Below are positions 27,651-36,635 of a DNA stretch of 64,000 bases, in pieces. This DNA comes from Salinimicrobium sediminilitoris (GTDB taxonomy: Bacteria; Bacteroidota; Bacteroidia; Flavobacteriales; Flavobacteriaceae). Under the pieces are notes generated by a model. That model was not told the origin of the DNA. It searched no databases and worked only from the letters and a program-made list of their open reading frames with translations. Numbering within the stretch: position 1 is the stretch's first letter; each line of letters begins with the position of its first letter. The DNA is taken from assembly GCF_020866905.1 (NCBI RefSeq), contig NZ_JAIVCC010000017.1:109754-173753 (forward strand), given 5' to 3'. A program made the position numbers and the translations under genes.

Positions 27651-28988
27651 TTAATTGAACTTCTTTATATCCTCACTTAGATCAAAAACATCTGTTTTAT
27701 GAAAAAAGTTCTCGAGAATACTGGCTCCTGCAGTAGACCTGTATCCACCTGCACAATGCACCACTATAGGTTTATTTGCCGGAACTTCATTTGCCCTTTC
27801 TCTCAATTCATTTAGAGGAATGGTTAGAGCAGAATCAAATATTTTACCCTCGGCAACTTCACTTTGATTCCTTATATCTACAATAGTATAATTGTCTTTA
27901 TGTTCTCTAAAATCGTGCAGATTAAACTCTTCTGAAGTCTGGAATGCTTCCTTTGGAAGGGTTAAAATTCCTCTTAATTGTTTTTCATAACCAATTTTAG
28001 CAGTCCTTTCAAGGATGTCACTTATTTGCTTCACACTTTCTACCACCAGATAAAAAGGTTCCTCTGGCTTTACAATAGCCCCTAACCAGGTTTCATACTT
28101 GTCGTCTTCATTCCGGGCCATAATGTTGATACTGTTTGGCAGATGATTTTCCTTGTACTTGTCTCCGTCACGAACATCGATAACGGTTATTCCTGATTCA
28201 ACTTTTTCTGTCAACAACTTAAGCTTTACAGCTGCCTTGGTTTGCTGAACATTATCTGCTCCTGTTTTGTTGACATCCACATTAAACCCAAAGTAATGGG
28301 GAATGAATGGCTGATCCTTGAGAATAGTTTCAACAAATTTCTCTTCTGTCTGCTCCTGAAAGGCCCAATTATACTTCTTTTCATAGCCTAATGTACTTGA
28401 AGAATCTGTACTCATATTCTTTCCACAAAGAGATCCTGCACCATGTGCCGGATATACTATGGAATCATCGGGTAAATCATTGTACTTGTTCTGCATGGTA
28501 TCATACATCGCTTTTGCCAGCTCCACTCTTTTAGCTGTCATATTACCAGCTTTTTCCCTAAGATCGGGCCTGCCTACATCTCCAATAAACAGGGTATCTC
28601 CTGTAAAGAGAGCTGTTCTATGTTCATCCTGGGCAACAATAGTTATACTGTCTGGGGAATGACCGGGAGTATTAAGAGCTTTGAACTTTACATTTCCCAC
28701 TTTAACAGTATCACCTTCATCAAAAGCCTGATGTTCGTAATCTGCACCCAGTAACTTACTTACGTAAATGTTTGCGCCGGTTTGCTCTCTCACTTGGCAA
28801 TGACTACTCACAAAATCGGCATGGGGGTGAGTTTCAAACACTGCTACGATCTTTGCATCCTGTTCCTCGGCGTATTGATAGTACTGTAGTGGATTTCGAC
28901 TTGGATCTATAAGTGCCATCTTTCCCTCACTTACCACTGCGTAAGAATAATGAGCCAGAGGACTGTCTTTAAATTGTTTTATTGTCAT
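27651..28988 (-). CDS. Metallo-beta-lactamase fold/rhodanese protein (CstB-like persulfide enzyme)
   Basis: The 445-residue protein joins an MBL domain (ETHPHADFVSSH at 52-63, a H-x-H-x-D metal motif) to two rhodanese domains. The second has an active loop, Cys412 in CAGGYRS; the first lacks cysteine. This arrangement is that of persulfide dioxygenase-rhodanese fusions such as CstB, which oxidise low-molecular-weight persulfides and make sulfite or thiosulfate. The promoter has a Crp/Fnr-type palindrome at 29073, and DUF3703 follows in the operon. Confidence 0.9.
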   Translation of the reverse strand: MTIKQFKDSPLAHYSYAVVSEGKMALIDPSRNPLQYYQYAEEQDAKIVAVFETHPHADFVSSHCQVREQTGANIYVSKLLGADYEHQAFDEGDTVKVGNVKFKALNTPGHSPDSITIVAQDEHRTALFTGDTLFIGDVGRPDLREKAGNMTAKRVELAKAMYDTMQNKYNDLPDDSIVYPAHGAGSLCGKNMSTDSSSTLGYEKKYNWAFQEQTEEKFVETILKDQPFIPHYFGFNVDVNKTGADNVQQTKAAVKLKLLTEKVESGITVIDVRDGDKYKENHLPNSINIMARNEDDKYETWLGAIVKPEEPFYLVVESVKQISDILERTAKIGYEKQLRGILTLPKEAFQTSEEFNLHDFREHKDNYTIVDIRNQSEVAEGKIFDSALTIPLNELRERANEVPANKPIVVHCAGGYRSTAGASILENFFHKTDVFDLSEDIKKFN

Positions 28989-29043
28989 ATCAATCAGTTT
29001 AAAATTAAAGTGCCGGGAGTAACCCGATCTAAAAATTGAAGAG

Positions 29044-29088
29044 CGAAAATAGCCTTTTTAGGCAGGTTAGTCCGTAACACGGGTTACA
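29044..29088 (-). promoter_or_regulatory. Crp/Fnr-type operator and -7 of the CstB-like gene
   Basis: The palindrome CGTAAC-ACGG-GTTACA occupies 29073-29088. On the minus strand the -7 element is TATTTTCG (29044-29051), one mismatch from TAnnTTTG. The operator centre lies 29.5 bp from the first base of the -7 element, placing it near -41.5, as for class II activators. The same spacing occurs at 30015 and 39659. Confidence 0.65.
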
Positions 29089-29119
29089 GAGCGTTTAAGC
29101 ATTCAGCTGTAATGACTTA

Positions 29120-29608
29120 CTACTCGAATTCGGCACAGTTTCCCGAAGGTGTATAAACTCCTGCAGCCTGTTGATAAACCAGAGTGGCGCCGAGATGGCC
29201 GGTGTAAGTCAGCGTTCCCGTGCCAATAGCCAGCAACAGGATCATAAGCAATCTAAAAAGCAGGTTTCTAAAAATGGGATATTTTAGTTGCCTTAAAAGG
29301 TCAACCCCCAGTCCTGCAGAAAAAAGCCAGGCCGTAGTCCAGGCTAGATTCTCGTGGTCTTTTAATACGGTGGGGTCGCAGATCTTTCTGGAAACCACAC
29401 CATCGGCCAGATCTCCGGTAAAAATAGCGATCCAGACCGTCACAACTCCGGCAATAAGTAATACTGTTCCTCCCCGCTCCCAAACCTCCCGGGAATATTT
29501 AAGAGCAACAACTTTAAATAGAAAAGCCACCACCAGCAGGGCGATGGGAAAATGAACAGACAGAGGGTGAAAAACCTCTGTCCGCCAAAAATCTGGTATT
29601 TCTTCCAT
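29120..29608 (-). CDS. DUF2231 membrane protein
   Basis: The 162-residue protein has four hydrophobic helices and the DUF2231 opening FHPLSVHFPIALLVVAFLF (HxPxxHFP). Conserved His residues could bind heme or metal. Function is unknown. It is 2 bases downstream of the 104-residue lipoprotein gene, with which it forms an operon next to the sulfur genes. Confidence 0.83.
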   Translation of the reverse strand: MEEIPDFWRTEVFHPLSVHFPIALLVVAFLFKVVALKYSREVWERGGTVLLIAGVVTVWIAIFTGDLADGVVSRKICDPTVLKDHENLAWTTAWLFSAGLGVDLLRQLKYPIFRNLLFRLLMILLLAIGTGTLTYTGHLGATLVYQQAAGVYTPSGNCAEFE

Positions 29609-29610
29609 AT

Positions 29611-29925
29611 TTATTCAAGAACCCGCACAGCAAGCGGATTAAGTCTTTTTCCTTCTTTTTCTACATCAACCTCAACTCTCATTCCTTCCTCCAAAGTTGA
29701 GAAATCTACTGTACTTCCATCCCGGGTAAGTTCAGTATTGTCTGAGAAATAAAGCTCAAGGGTTTGATCATCATCTGTTTCTACATAAATTTCGGTCTTA
29801 GATGGCTCTACTTCCTTAATAGTTCCTTGATAAGTTCCGGACTCCACAACATCTGTGCTTTCCCCACAAGCAAAGAATAAAAGGGTGATAGAGAACATTA
29901 CAGTCTTTAAAATGTTGGCTTTCAT
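29611..29925 (-). CDS. Small lipoprotein, OB/beta-type domain
   Basis: The 104-residue protein has a lipoprotein signal with lipobox LFFAC, Cys20 as the lipidated residue. The mature part is short and beta-rich (YQGTIKEVEPSKTEIYVETDDD, VDVEKEGKRLNPLAVRVLE in pieces) and very acidic, resembling small OB-like periplasmic domains. Function unknown. First gene of an operon with the DUF2231 protein, divergent from the operon starting at 30066. Confidence 0.7.
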   Translation of the reverse strand: MKANILKTVMFSITLLFFACGESTDVVESGTYQGTIKEVEPSKTEIYVETDDDQTLELYFSDNTELTRDGSTVDFSTLEEGMRVEVDVEKEGKRLNPLAVRVLE

Positions 29926-30014
29926 AATTTTGATCGATTAAATAAATTATTTGGTTACTTTCAATCTACTAAATTACCTAAAAACCTGTTCTTCCCAAAA
30001 CCTTATGAAACTTA

Positions 30015-30059
30015 TGTAACAAATGTGACACATATTTTTCAAGTCAATTATTACTTTTG
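30015..30059 (+). promoter_or_regulatory. Crp/Fnr-type operator and -7 of the DoxX-DsrE-TlpA-DsbD operon
   Basis: TGTAAC-AAAT-GTGACA (30015-30030) is followed by a full -7 element TACTTTTG (30052-30059). The operator centre at 30022.5 is 29.5 bp before the first base of the -7, about -41.5 from the start. The predicted transcript begins at or just before the ATG at 30066. Confidence 0.72.
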
Positions 30060-30065
30060 CTCCTC

Positions 30066-30413
30066 ATGGGTTTTAAAAACTACATAGCGGCATTTTTCGT
30101 CCTTCTTTTCCTTGGAAAGATGGTCTCGATAGATGCAAAACTTTTAGGGATCATTTATAGTGCTTCCGAAGTGACGCTGGTAAATAATATGTGTCCTAAA
30201 CAGCAACTGGATAATGATTCTCCCGATGAATTTGCCCAGGCCGATTTAGAATCCCATTTTGAATTTGACTACCTGTGCCAGGTGGCTTTTGACTTTAAGC
30301 CGGACGAGGAGGTCAATACCGTTACCCATAACAACTTCAAAAAACACAGTTACCGGGCGCCGGGGATTTTTTCTATTTCCCGTGACAAATTCTATCCGCC
30401 CCCCAAGGTTTAA
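30066..30413 (+). CDS. Small membrane-anchored hypothetical protein
   Basis: An in-frame TTG at 30057 lies inside the -7 element, so I choose the ATG at 30066, giving 115 residues. That ATG falls only 7 bases after the -7 element, so the mRNA may be leaderless. An N-terminal hydrophobic helix (YIAAFFVLLFLGKMVSI) is followed by a mature part with two Cys and an end FYPPPKV. I do not recognise a family. It probably heads an operon with DoxX, DsrE, TlpA and DsbD. Confidence 0.6.
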   Translation: MGFKNYIAAFFVLLFLGKMVSIDAKLLGIIYSASEVTLVNNMCPKQQLDNDSPDEFAQADLESHFEFDYLCQVAFDFKPDEEVNTVTHNNFKKHSYRAPGIFSISRDKFYPPPKV

Positions 30414-30501
30414 TTTCAATTCCTAAAAATTATTCCGGCTGAAAATCTGGCTCCCTGCCGATTATAACAGCCATTATTCATTCATTTTATTTATTACTAC
30501 A

Positions 30502-30924
30502 ATGACCACTACAACCATAGTGAACCGTCGTTCGGTACAAATTTTCCGAGTGATGTTAAGCGGGATATTCCTTGTGGCGAGTTCAAGCCATTTGCTCAAG
30601 TTGGAAAGAACGCTGCAACGAATAGAGCAGGCCAGTTTTAAAGGCATAGCGTATTTTTTCGGGGAGCCCCGTGTCATGGTGATCGCTTCCGGAATCGTAA
30701 TGCTCCTGGCTGGAATAAGTTTACTAATTGGGTTCAGGACCCGATGGGCAGCAGCAATTTTACTTGCCGTTCTTATCCCAATTACTCTCACAATTCAAGT
30801 AGGACAGATCACAACCCTGGGCCCCTTATTTAAAAACATCGCCATTATGGGCGGGCTTGTTTTCTTCATATTAAACGATTTCGATAAACCTCAAAAAACA
30901 TATCATGAAAAAGATTTTTTATAG
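30502..30924 (+). CDS. DoxX/MauE-like membrane protein
   Basis: The 140-residue protein has four membrane helices and the DoxX-type pattern FRVMLSGIFLVASSSHLLK, IVMLLAGISLLIGFRTRWAA, and a final GGLVFFILNDF. DoxX proteins are linked to quinone and sulfur or thiol redox chemistry. It overlaps the DsrE-like gene by 20 bases. It is in the operon with TlpA and DsbD, so a role in periplasmic sulfur or thiol redox is likely. Confidence 0.8.
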   Translation: MTTTTIVNRRSVQIFRVMLSGIFLVASSSHLLKLERTLQRIEQASFKGIAYFFGEPRVMVIASGIVMLLAGISLLIGFRTRWAAAILLAVLIPITLTIQVGQITTLGPLFKNIAIMGGLVFFILNDFDKPQKTYHEKDFL

Positions 30925-31324
30925 CAGCATACTAATCATGTTCGCATTTTTTACAGTAAGTACTCAGGCACAAACACAGCCTTCAGAAAAAACGAATTAT
31001 GTAGTTCTTACCAGAAAAGTCCCCCAGTTGAAACCTATTCTGCTGGCGGCACAGGAACTGGCTAAACAAGATGGACATCATTTCGGAGATTTCCAGGTAG
31101 TAGTTTGTGGTAAAGCTGTTCAAAACCTCACCAATGAAGAAATGATGAAGGATTTCATCACGCAGGCCGGGCAGGCAAATGTTACCTTAAATGCATGTGG
31201 TTTCTCCCTAAAGAAGTTTGGAGTAGATCGTGAAAAACTGCCTCAGAGTTTAAAGGTGGTGGAAAACGGTATTCTATACAACTTTGAATTACAAAAAAAG
31301 GGCTATTTAAGTATTGAACTATAA
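30905..31324 (+). CDS. Periplasmic DsrE-like protein
   Basis: The 139-residue protein has a signal peptide (FYSSILIMFAFFTVSTQAQ) and a DsrE-type domain with FGDFQVVVCGKAVQNLTN and ANVTLNACGFSLKKFGVD. The two cysteines are in VVCGK and NACGF, the second matching the position of the sulfur-carrying cysteine of DsrE/TusD proteins. DsrE proteins carry persulfides, usually in the cytoplasm; this is a secreted relative. It sits between DoxX and TlpA. Confidence 0.83.
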   Translation: MKKIFYSSILIMFAFFTVSTQAQTQPSEKTNYVVLTRKVPQLKPILLAAQELAKQDGHHFGDFQVVVCGKAVQNLTNEEMMKDFITQAGQANVTLNACGFSLKKFGVDREKLPQSLKVVENGILYNFELQKKGYLSIEL

Positions 31325-31347
31325 CATCAACAAAAAACGATTTTATC

Positions 31348-31941
31348 ATGAATAAGAAACTAAAAAAGAATTTATTAGAATACGGAATTATAGGAGCAGT
31401 CTTAATTGGCCTTTTTGTCACCGGCCTCCACACAGAGGTATTTGGATTCCTGCAACGTGGTATTTTGGCAACCGGAATTATGGACCCGAAAATTGAAGAA
31501 AAAGCTGATATAGCTGCGGTAACTCCTGCCAAAGGAGCAGTTCTGGACCTTAACCTGGTCAATTCCAAAGGTGAAAAAGTTAATATGGAACAGTTTCGTG
31601 GAAAAGTTATTTTTCTAAATTTCTGGGCCACCTGGTGTCCTCCATGTATTGCTGAGATGCCTGGTATTAATAATCTTTACCAGGATGTCAAAAACGACAA
31701 TGTCGAGTTTATAATGCTCTCTGTAGATCAAAATTTCGAGAAAGCTAAAAAATTTAACGAAAGAAAAGGTTACGGTTTTGAGATCTATAAAGCTGCAGGA
31801 CCAATACCTCAAATGTATTCTACCCGCAGTATTCCCACCACTTATGTGATCGATGCCGATGGAAATCTTGCCCTTACCCATCTTGGAATGGGGGATTTTG
31901 ACACAAAAGATTTCAAAAAATTTCTAAACGAGCTTCAATAG
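31348..31941 (+). CDS. TlpA-family membrane-anchored thioredoxin
   Basis: The 197-residue protein has an N-terminal anchor (LLEYGIIGAVLIGLFVTGL) and a thioredoxin-like domain with FWATWCPPCIAEMPG, a CPPC redox site, then the usual cis-Pro block RSIPTTYVID. It is a periplasm-facing disulfide reductase. DsbD follows after a hairpin, and is the likely source of electrons. Upstream is the DsrE-like gene, so persulfide or disulfide reduction in the periplasm is plausible. Confidence 0.92.
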   Translation: MNKKLKKNLLEYGIIGAVLIGLFVTGLHTEVFGFLQRGILATGIMDPKIEEKADIAAVTPAKGAVLDLNLVNSKGEKVNMEQFRGKVIFLNFWATWCPPCIAEMPGINNLYQDVKNDNVEFIMLSVDQNFEKAKKFNERKGYGFEIYKAAGPIPQMYSTRSIPTTYVIDADGNLALTHLGMGDFDTKDFKKFLNELQ

Positions 31942-31947
31942 AGAAAT

Positions 31948-31968
31948 GGCTACCCTAAGCGGGTAGCC
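31948..31968 (+). terminator. Hairpin between tlpA and dsbD (weak terminator or attenuator)
   Basis: GGCTACCC (31948-31955) pairs perfectly with GGGTAGCC (31961-31968), loop 5 bases, followed by only TTTACTTTAA. The T run is poor, so it may reduce, not stop, read-through into dsbD. Confidence 0.55.
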
Positions 31969-31991
31969 TTTACTTTAACCAAAAAGAATTC

Positions 31992-34055
31992 ATGAAAACA
32001 AAATATTTGAGCCTCCTGCTGGCATTATTCTCATTTCTTCCCCTTGTAGCACAGGTGCAGGAAGCACCAGAATGGCAGGTAAAAGCAGATAATGAGGATG
32101 CTGCACCGGAAGATGAGGTTACCCTGACATTTACTGCCGATATACCTCAGGACTGGTACATGTACTCCAGTGATTTCGATCCCGACCTTGGACCAATGCT
32201 TACAGAATTTAGTTTTGATCCTTCCGGAAAATTCGAACTTTTGGGGGAGATCATCCCTGTAGACCCTAAAGAAAAATATGAAGAAATTTGGGAAGGGGAT
32301 GTCACCTACTTTACCGAAAAGGCGGTTTTTAAACATAAGATCAAACTTATTGATGAAAAACCGGTGATTTCGGGAAGTATTACCTACCAGATCTGTTCAG
32401 ATGTGACCGGACAGTGTATTCCCTATGAATCTGAGTTTTCCATTGACCTTTCGGGGGAAAAAACTGGTGCAGCAGCAAATGCCGCAAATTCTTCCAACTC
32501 TTCAAATCAACCGGTTCTAAAAGAGTTGGAGCCGTTTACCAACAGCTTCCAGCCTGTGGAAGAAGAAAAAGGATGGATGGGATTGATGACCTTCTTCCTC
32601 ATCTCGTTTGGAGCAGGACTGGCAGCCCTGCTTACTCCCTGTGTTTTTCCAATGATCCCCATGACCGTTACATTCTTTACAAAATCCAGTGGTAGCCGCT
32701 CAAGGGGAATAATGAATGCGGTTATCTATGGGGTTTCTATTATTGCTATATATACTCTTGTAGGAACGGTCTTCGCTTTAATATTTGGAGCTGGTTTTGC
32801 CAATTTTCTAAGCACACACTGGCTTCCCAATCTTTTGTTCTTCGCAATTTTTGTATTATTCGCTCTCTCCTTCTTTGGATTGTTTGAAATAAGATTGCCA
32901 AATAAACTGGTCAATAATATTGACAACCAGGCGAACAAAGGCGGTTTAGCCGGGATATTTTTTATGGCCTTTACGCTTGTGCTCGTTGGCTTTAGCTGTA
33001 CAGGTCCTATCGCAGGAACTATTCTACTGGAAGCCGCCAGTGGACAGGCAATTAAACCCTTAATAGGAATGTTAGGCTTTTCTACTGCCTTTGCAATTCC
33101 ATTCACGCTTTTTGCGATCTTTCCGGGATGGCTTAGTTCCCTGCCTAAAAGCGGCGGCTGGCTCAATACGGTAAAGGTTGTTCTTGGGTTTCTGGAACTC
33201 GCGCTCGCGCTTAAATTTCTTAGTATGGTAGACCAGGTTTATCACTGGAACCTCCTTGACCGGGAAATTTATTTGGCCCTGTGGATCGTAATTTTCACTC
33301 TGCTCGGATTTTACCTTTTAGGAAAGATCATTTTTCCACATGAACAGAAATCTGAAAGCACTTCTATTTCACGATTGCTCAGTGCCATCTTAGTATTTAG
33401 TTTTGTGGTCTATCTTATCCCCGGCCTCTTTGGTGCGCCTTTAAAAGCACTCGCAGGTTACCTGCCGCCAATGAGTACTCATGATTTCCAACTCCTGAAT
33501 ACAGAAGTATCTTCGGAACAGGACGCGCTTGCGGCAGAATGTGAACAGCCGATGTACGATGATTTCCTCGAGCTCCCCCATGGCATCAAAGGATATTTTG
33601 ATTACGAACAAGCGCTTGCCTGCTCAAAAAAGCAAAATAAACCGATTTTCATAGACTTTACCGGCCACGGTTGTGTGAATTGTCGGGAAATGGAAGCAGC
33701 TGTATGGAGTGATCCTGCAGTCTTGAAAAGGTTAAAAGAAGACTACATTGTGGTCGCCATGTATGTGGATGAAAAAACAGAACTCCCCAGGGAAGAATGG
33801 TACACTTCTGTTTACGATAATAAAGTAAAAAAAACCATTGGTAAACAGAACATGGATTTCATGATCCAGAAGCTTAATGCAAATGCACAGCCTTACTACA
33901 CGCTGGTTGGAGACAATGAAGAGTTACTCTCTCCTCCAAGAGCATATGATCTTGACGTTCAGGAATTCGTTGAATTTCTGGATGCGGGAAAAGCCAAATA
34001 TGAAGAAAGCTTAGATATTTCGGAACCTGTATTTTTAGGGCAGGCAGGGAGCTAA
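31992..34055 (+). CDS. dsbD: Thiol:disulfide interchange protein DsbD
   Basis: DsbD carries electrons from cytoplasmic thioredoxin across the inner membrane. The 687-residue protein has a signal peptide, an N-terminal immunoglobulin-like domain (25-150) with Cys pair CSDVTGQC, a membrane core (about 195-500) with the two conserved cysteines in LLTPCVFPMIPM and VGFSCTGPIAG, and a C-terminal thioredoxin domain with GHGCVNC. All three redox sites are present. It follows tlpA in the operon and probably feeds TlpA. Confidence 0.95.
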   Translation: MKTKYLSLLLALFSFLPLVAQVQEAPEWQVKADNEDAAPEDEVTLTFTADIPQDWYMYSSDFDPDLGPMLTEFSFDPSGKFELLGEIIPVDPKEKYEEIWEGDVTYFTEKAVFKHKIKLIDEKPVISGSITYQICSDVTGQCIPYESEFSIDLSGEKTGAAANAANSSNSSNQPVLKELEPFTNSFQPVEEEKGWMGLMTFFLISFGAGLAALLTPCVFPMIPMTVTFFTKSSGSRSRGIMNAVIYGVSIIAIYTLVGTVFALIFGAGFANFLSTHWLPNLLFFAIFVLFALSFFGLFEIRLPNKLVNNIDNQANKGGLAGIFFMAFTLVLVGFSCTGPIAGTILLEAASGQAIKPLIGMLGFSTAFAIPFTLFAIFPGWLSSLPKSGGWLNTVKVVLGFLELALALKFLSMVDQVYHWNLLDREIYLALWIVIFTLLGFYLLGKIIFPHEQKSESTSISRLLSAILVFSFVVYLIPGLFGAPLKALAGYLPPMSTHDFQLLNTEVSSEQDALAAECEQPMYDDFLELPHGIKGYFDYEQALACSKKQNKPIFIDFTGHGCVNCREMEAAVWSDPAVLKRLKEDYIVVAMYVDEKTELPREEWYTSVYDNKVKKTIGKQNMDFMIQKLNANAQPYYTLVGDNEELLSPPRAYDLDVQEFVEFLDAGKAKYEESLDISEPVFLGQAGS

Positions 34056-34219
34056 CAAGTGTAAACACCCGCAGCGGTATTTTTCCATGCGGGTGCTAAC
34101 ATTGATTTTATAAGTCGGGCAGAAAAACAGCCTATAATCACCTCATATTAAAGCACAAAGCTTTTATGTATCTTTATTAAACTGCCCTTCAGAATCAATA
34201 AATTTAAAAAGATAAAACC

Positions 34220-35839
34220 ATGAAAACATTAAAATTATTGACTATAATGGGCTTTGCAGGTCTCGCTTCCTGTGGGGGAACGGCAATAAGTCAGGAGCAG
34301 CCGCAATCAATCCATTACTCAACCTCTTCCGAAGATATTATAACTATTCTTCATACGAATGACCGGCATGGCACACATATGCCTTTTAAAACCACAGAAC
34401 GAAACTCAACGTCTCAAACCGGCGATGAGGGACGGGAAACGCTGTTTACTTTTGATAGGGAAGCAAAAATAGAAGGTTTCCCCTATCTGGCCACAGCAGT
34501 GAAAAAGATTAGACAGGAAAAAGGCGCAGAGAACATATTGCTTCTTGACGCGGGAGATACCTTTAGTGATGATCAATTGGGAAACCTTACCAAAGGGGAA
34601 GCTGTTATACAATTGATGCAAAGCCTTGACTATGACTTCATGGCGTTGGGAAATCACGACTTCGACTACGGAAAAGAACGTACAGCCGAGCTGCAGGAGA
34701 TCGCAGGGTTTCCCTTTGGAGCAGCCAATATCACCGACAGCATTACCGGAAAACCTTTTCTGGACCCTCCGTATATAATTAAAAAAGTAGGCAGTTCCAG
34801 AATTGCAGTCCTTGCCATCGGCTATCACAACACGCACTTAACCGGAAACAGGGAGAACATGAAAGGCCTTAGGTTCACCCCGGGTCATGAAGCCATTAAG
34901 GAGTACATCCCCACCCTGCAGAATCAATCGGATATTCTAGTAGTCCTTTCCCATGCGGGTACGGCTGTAGACAAACTGATCGCCCGGGAAGTAGACGGTA
35001 TTGACCTCATCATTGGAGGACACAGCCATGATCTTATCTCCCCGCCGCAGAAAGTAAATGGAACCTTTATTGTGCAGGCCCTTTCAGATGGTGCCATTTT
35101 GGGAGAAACTCAGCTTATTATTAAGGATAACCGACTTATTGATGTGAAGACAGATCATCACTTCTTGTGGAATGATGAATGGAAGCCCGATCAAGAAACC
35201 ATGGAGCTGGTTACCCGACTGAGATCACCTTATCTGGATCAACTGGAAGAAAAGATCGCAAATACTGAGACCGTCATAGGTCGGCAGTACAAATCTGAAA
35301 GCCCTTTTGATAAATTAACAGGGAACCTGTTACGGGAGGAATACGACGCAGAAGTTGCTTTATTACCCGGCGTGGGCTACGGAATATCCCTCAACGGCGA
35401 CATAAGCAGTGAAAACCTTTACAAACTCCTTCCCCACCCCAGCAAGATCGTAACCCTTACAATGACCGGGGAGCAGTTAAAAAGTGCCCTGGAACAAACC
35501 GCACAGAATTTAAATCCACAAAACACTCTTGATCTTGTTGGCGGTCTGCTTCAAAGCAGCGGCATAGACTACGAGATGGACCTCACAAAACCGGTAGGCC
35601 AGCGGGTAACCAACATCAATATTGGTGGTTCTCCGCTAAAGGATTCACAGGATTACAGGGTTGTCACACATACAGGAATGCTAAGGGGCATTCATAAATA
35701 TAAAGAAATTGGAAAGGGTGACAATATCCTGAAAACGGACAGACAGCTTAATGAATTCATCCTGGAAAAATTCCGGAAGTTGGGCAGCATCAATTTTCCT
35801 AAAAACATGGGAGAAATAAAGATCACCAGAGAAAAATGA
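34220..35839 (+). CDS. Lipoprotein 5'-nucleotidase/UshA-type phosphatase
   Basis: The 539-residue protein has a lipoprotein signal (MGFAGLASCGG, lipobox LASC) and a calcineurin-like metal core: ILHTNDRHG near residue 43, LLLDAGDTFSDDQLG, LGNHDFDYG and HAGTAVDKL with GGHSHD. The C-terminal half is the 5'-nucleotidase domain. It is expected to hydrolyse nucleotides or related phosphates on the cell surface. It stands alone after dsbD. Confidence 0.92.
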   Translation: MKTLKLLTIMGFAGLASCGGTAISQEQPQSIHYSTSSEDIITILHTNDRHGTHMPFKTTERNSTSQTGDEGRETLFTFDREAKIEGFPYLATAVKKIRQEKGAENILLLDAGDTFSDDQLGNLTKGEAVIQLMQSLDYDFMALGNHDFDYGKERTAELQEIAGFPFGAANITDSITGKPFLDPPYIIKKVGSSRIAVLAIGYHNTHLTGNRENMKGLRFTPGHEAIKEYIPTLQNQSDILVVLSHAGTAVDKLIAREVDGIDLIIGGHSHDLISPPQKVNGTFIVQALSDGAILGETQLIIKDNRLIDVKTDHHFLWNDEWKPDQETMELVTRLRSPYLDQLEEKIANTETVIGRQYKSESPFDKLTGNLLREEYDAEVALLPGVGYGISLNGDISSENLYKLLPHPSKIVTLTMTGEQLKSALEQTAQNLNPQNTLDLVGGLLQSSGIDYEMDLTKPVGQRVTNINIGGSPLKDSQDYRVVTHTGMLRGIHKYKEIGKGDNILKTDRQLNEFILEKFRKLGSINFPKNMGEIKITREK

Positions 35840-36011
35840 TATCTCCTTCTTACATAATCCTGAACAATGCTTCAGGGAAATAATACAGGAATGGCTGGTA
35901 TTAAGAAATAACAGCCATTTTTGATTTTAGAAATCTCAGCCTCACTTCTGCCCTTACTTTTATATTTCAAATTCCGAATCTTTATAGTCTCAATAATTAC
36001 TGCCGGCACCT

Positions 36012-36623
36012 TTACTTCTTCTGGGCTACAAAGCGAATAACTGCGCCCAAACCATCGTGTCCTTTTCCTTCTTTTAAATCTACTTCGGCTTCATACAATT
36101 CCAGGAAGTTCAGGCTTCCAAAATCCTCTTTTATCTCCTCCATAGAAAATAACAAGGCTTCGTCCTTTGGACCTCCTACTCCCGGATTTTTATCCTGATA
36201 GATCTTATGTTTCTTGCTAAAACCTTCAAAAAATATTAACCCATCTCTTCGCAAATAAGAGATCAATAATTCGTGGTATTTTTTTCGTACTTCCACAGGA
36301 AAATGTGCATAAATCAATGCTATGGCATCAAAATCCCCTTTTTCAAACCCAAGATCTGGCAGTTCCCCCACCCGGTAATCCAACTCCACCTTATGCTTTT
36401 TGGCTAGTCTTTCAGCTTTCTTTTTCGCCTCTATACTAACATCAAAAGCAGTTACTTTCCAGTCACATTTAGCTGCAAAAACAGCATTTCTCCCTTCCCC
36501 TTCAGCGGCAAATAATATTTCCCCGGGATCGAATTGAGTAAATCGTGAGTGGAAATACTCATTAGGCACCTCTCCATATACATATTCTTCGCTATTGTAT
36601 CTTTCATTCCAAAATTCTTTCAT
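36012..36623 (-). CDS. Class I SAM-dependent methyltransferase (TehB-like)
   Basis: The 203-residue protein starts KEFWNERYNSEEYVYGEVPNEYF, a pattern of TehB/thiopurine-type methyltransferases. The SAM-binding motif is AAEGEGRNAVFAAKCDWKVTAFDVS (in pieces), and IALIYAHFP is motif IV. TehB relatives methylate tellurite, selenite or thiols in the cytoplasm. It is the last gene of the operon beginning with TauE/SafE at 39612, with 12 bp to the preceding gene. Substrate unproven. Confidence 0.88.
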   Translation of the reverse strand: MKEFWNERYNSEEYVYGEVPNEYFHSRFTQFDPGEILFAAEGEGRNAVFAAKCDWKVTAFDVSIEAKKKAERLAKKHKVELDYRVGELPDLGFEKGDFDAIALIYAHFPVEVRKKYHELLISYLRRDGLIFFEGFSKKHKIYQDKNPGVGGPKDEALLFSMEEIKEDFGSLNFLELYEAEVDLKEGKGHDGLGAVIRFVAQKK

Positions 36624-36635
36624 CTCTTTTCTGAT

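Noticed and set aside
34066..34095. Terminator after dsbD
   Set aside because: CACCCGC and GCGGGTG can pair around a 16-base loop, but no T run follows.
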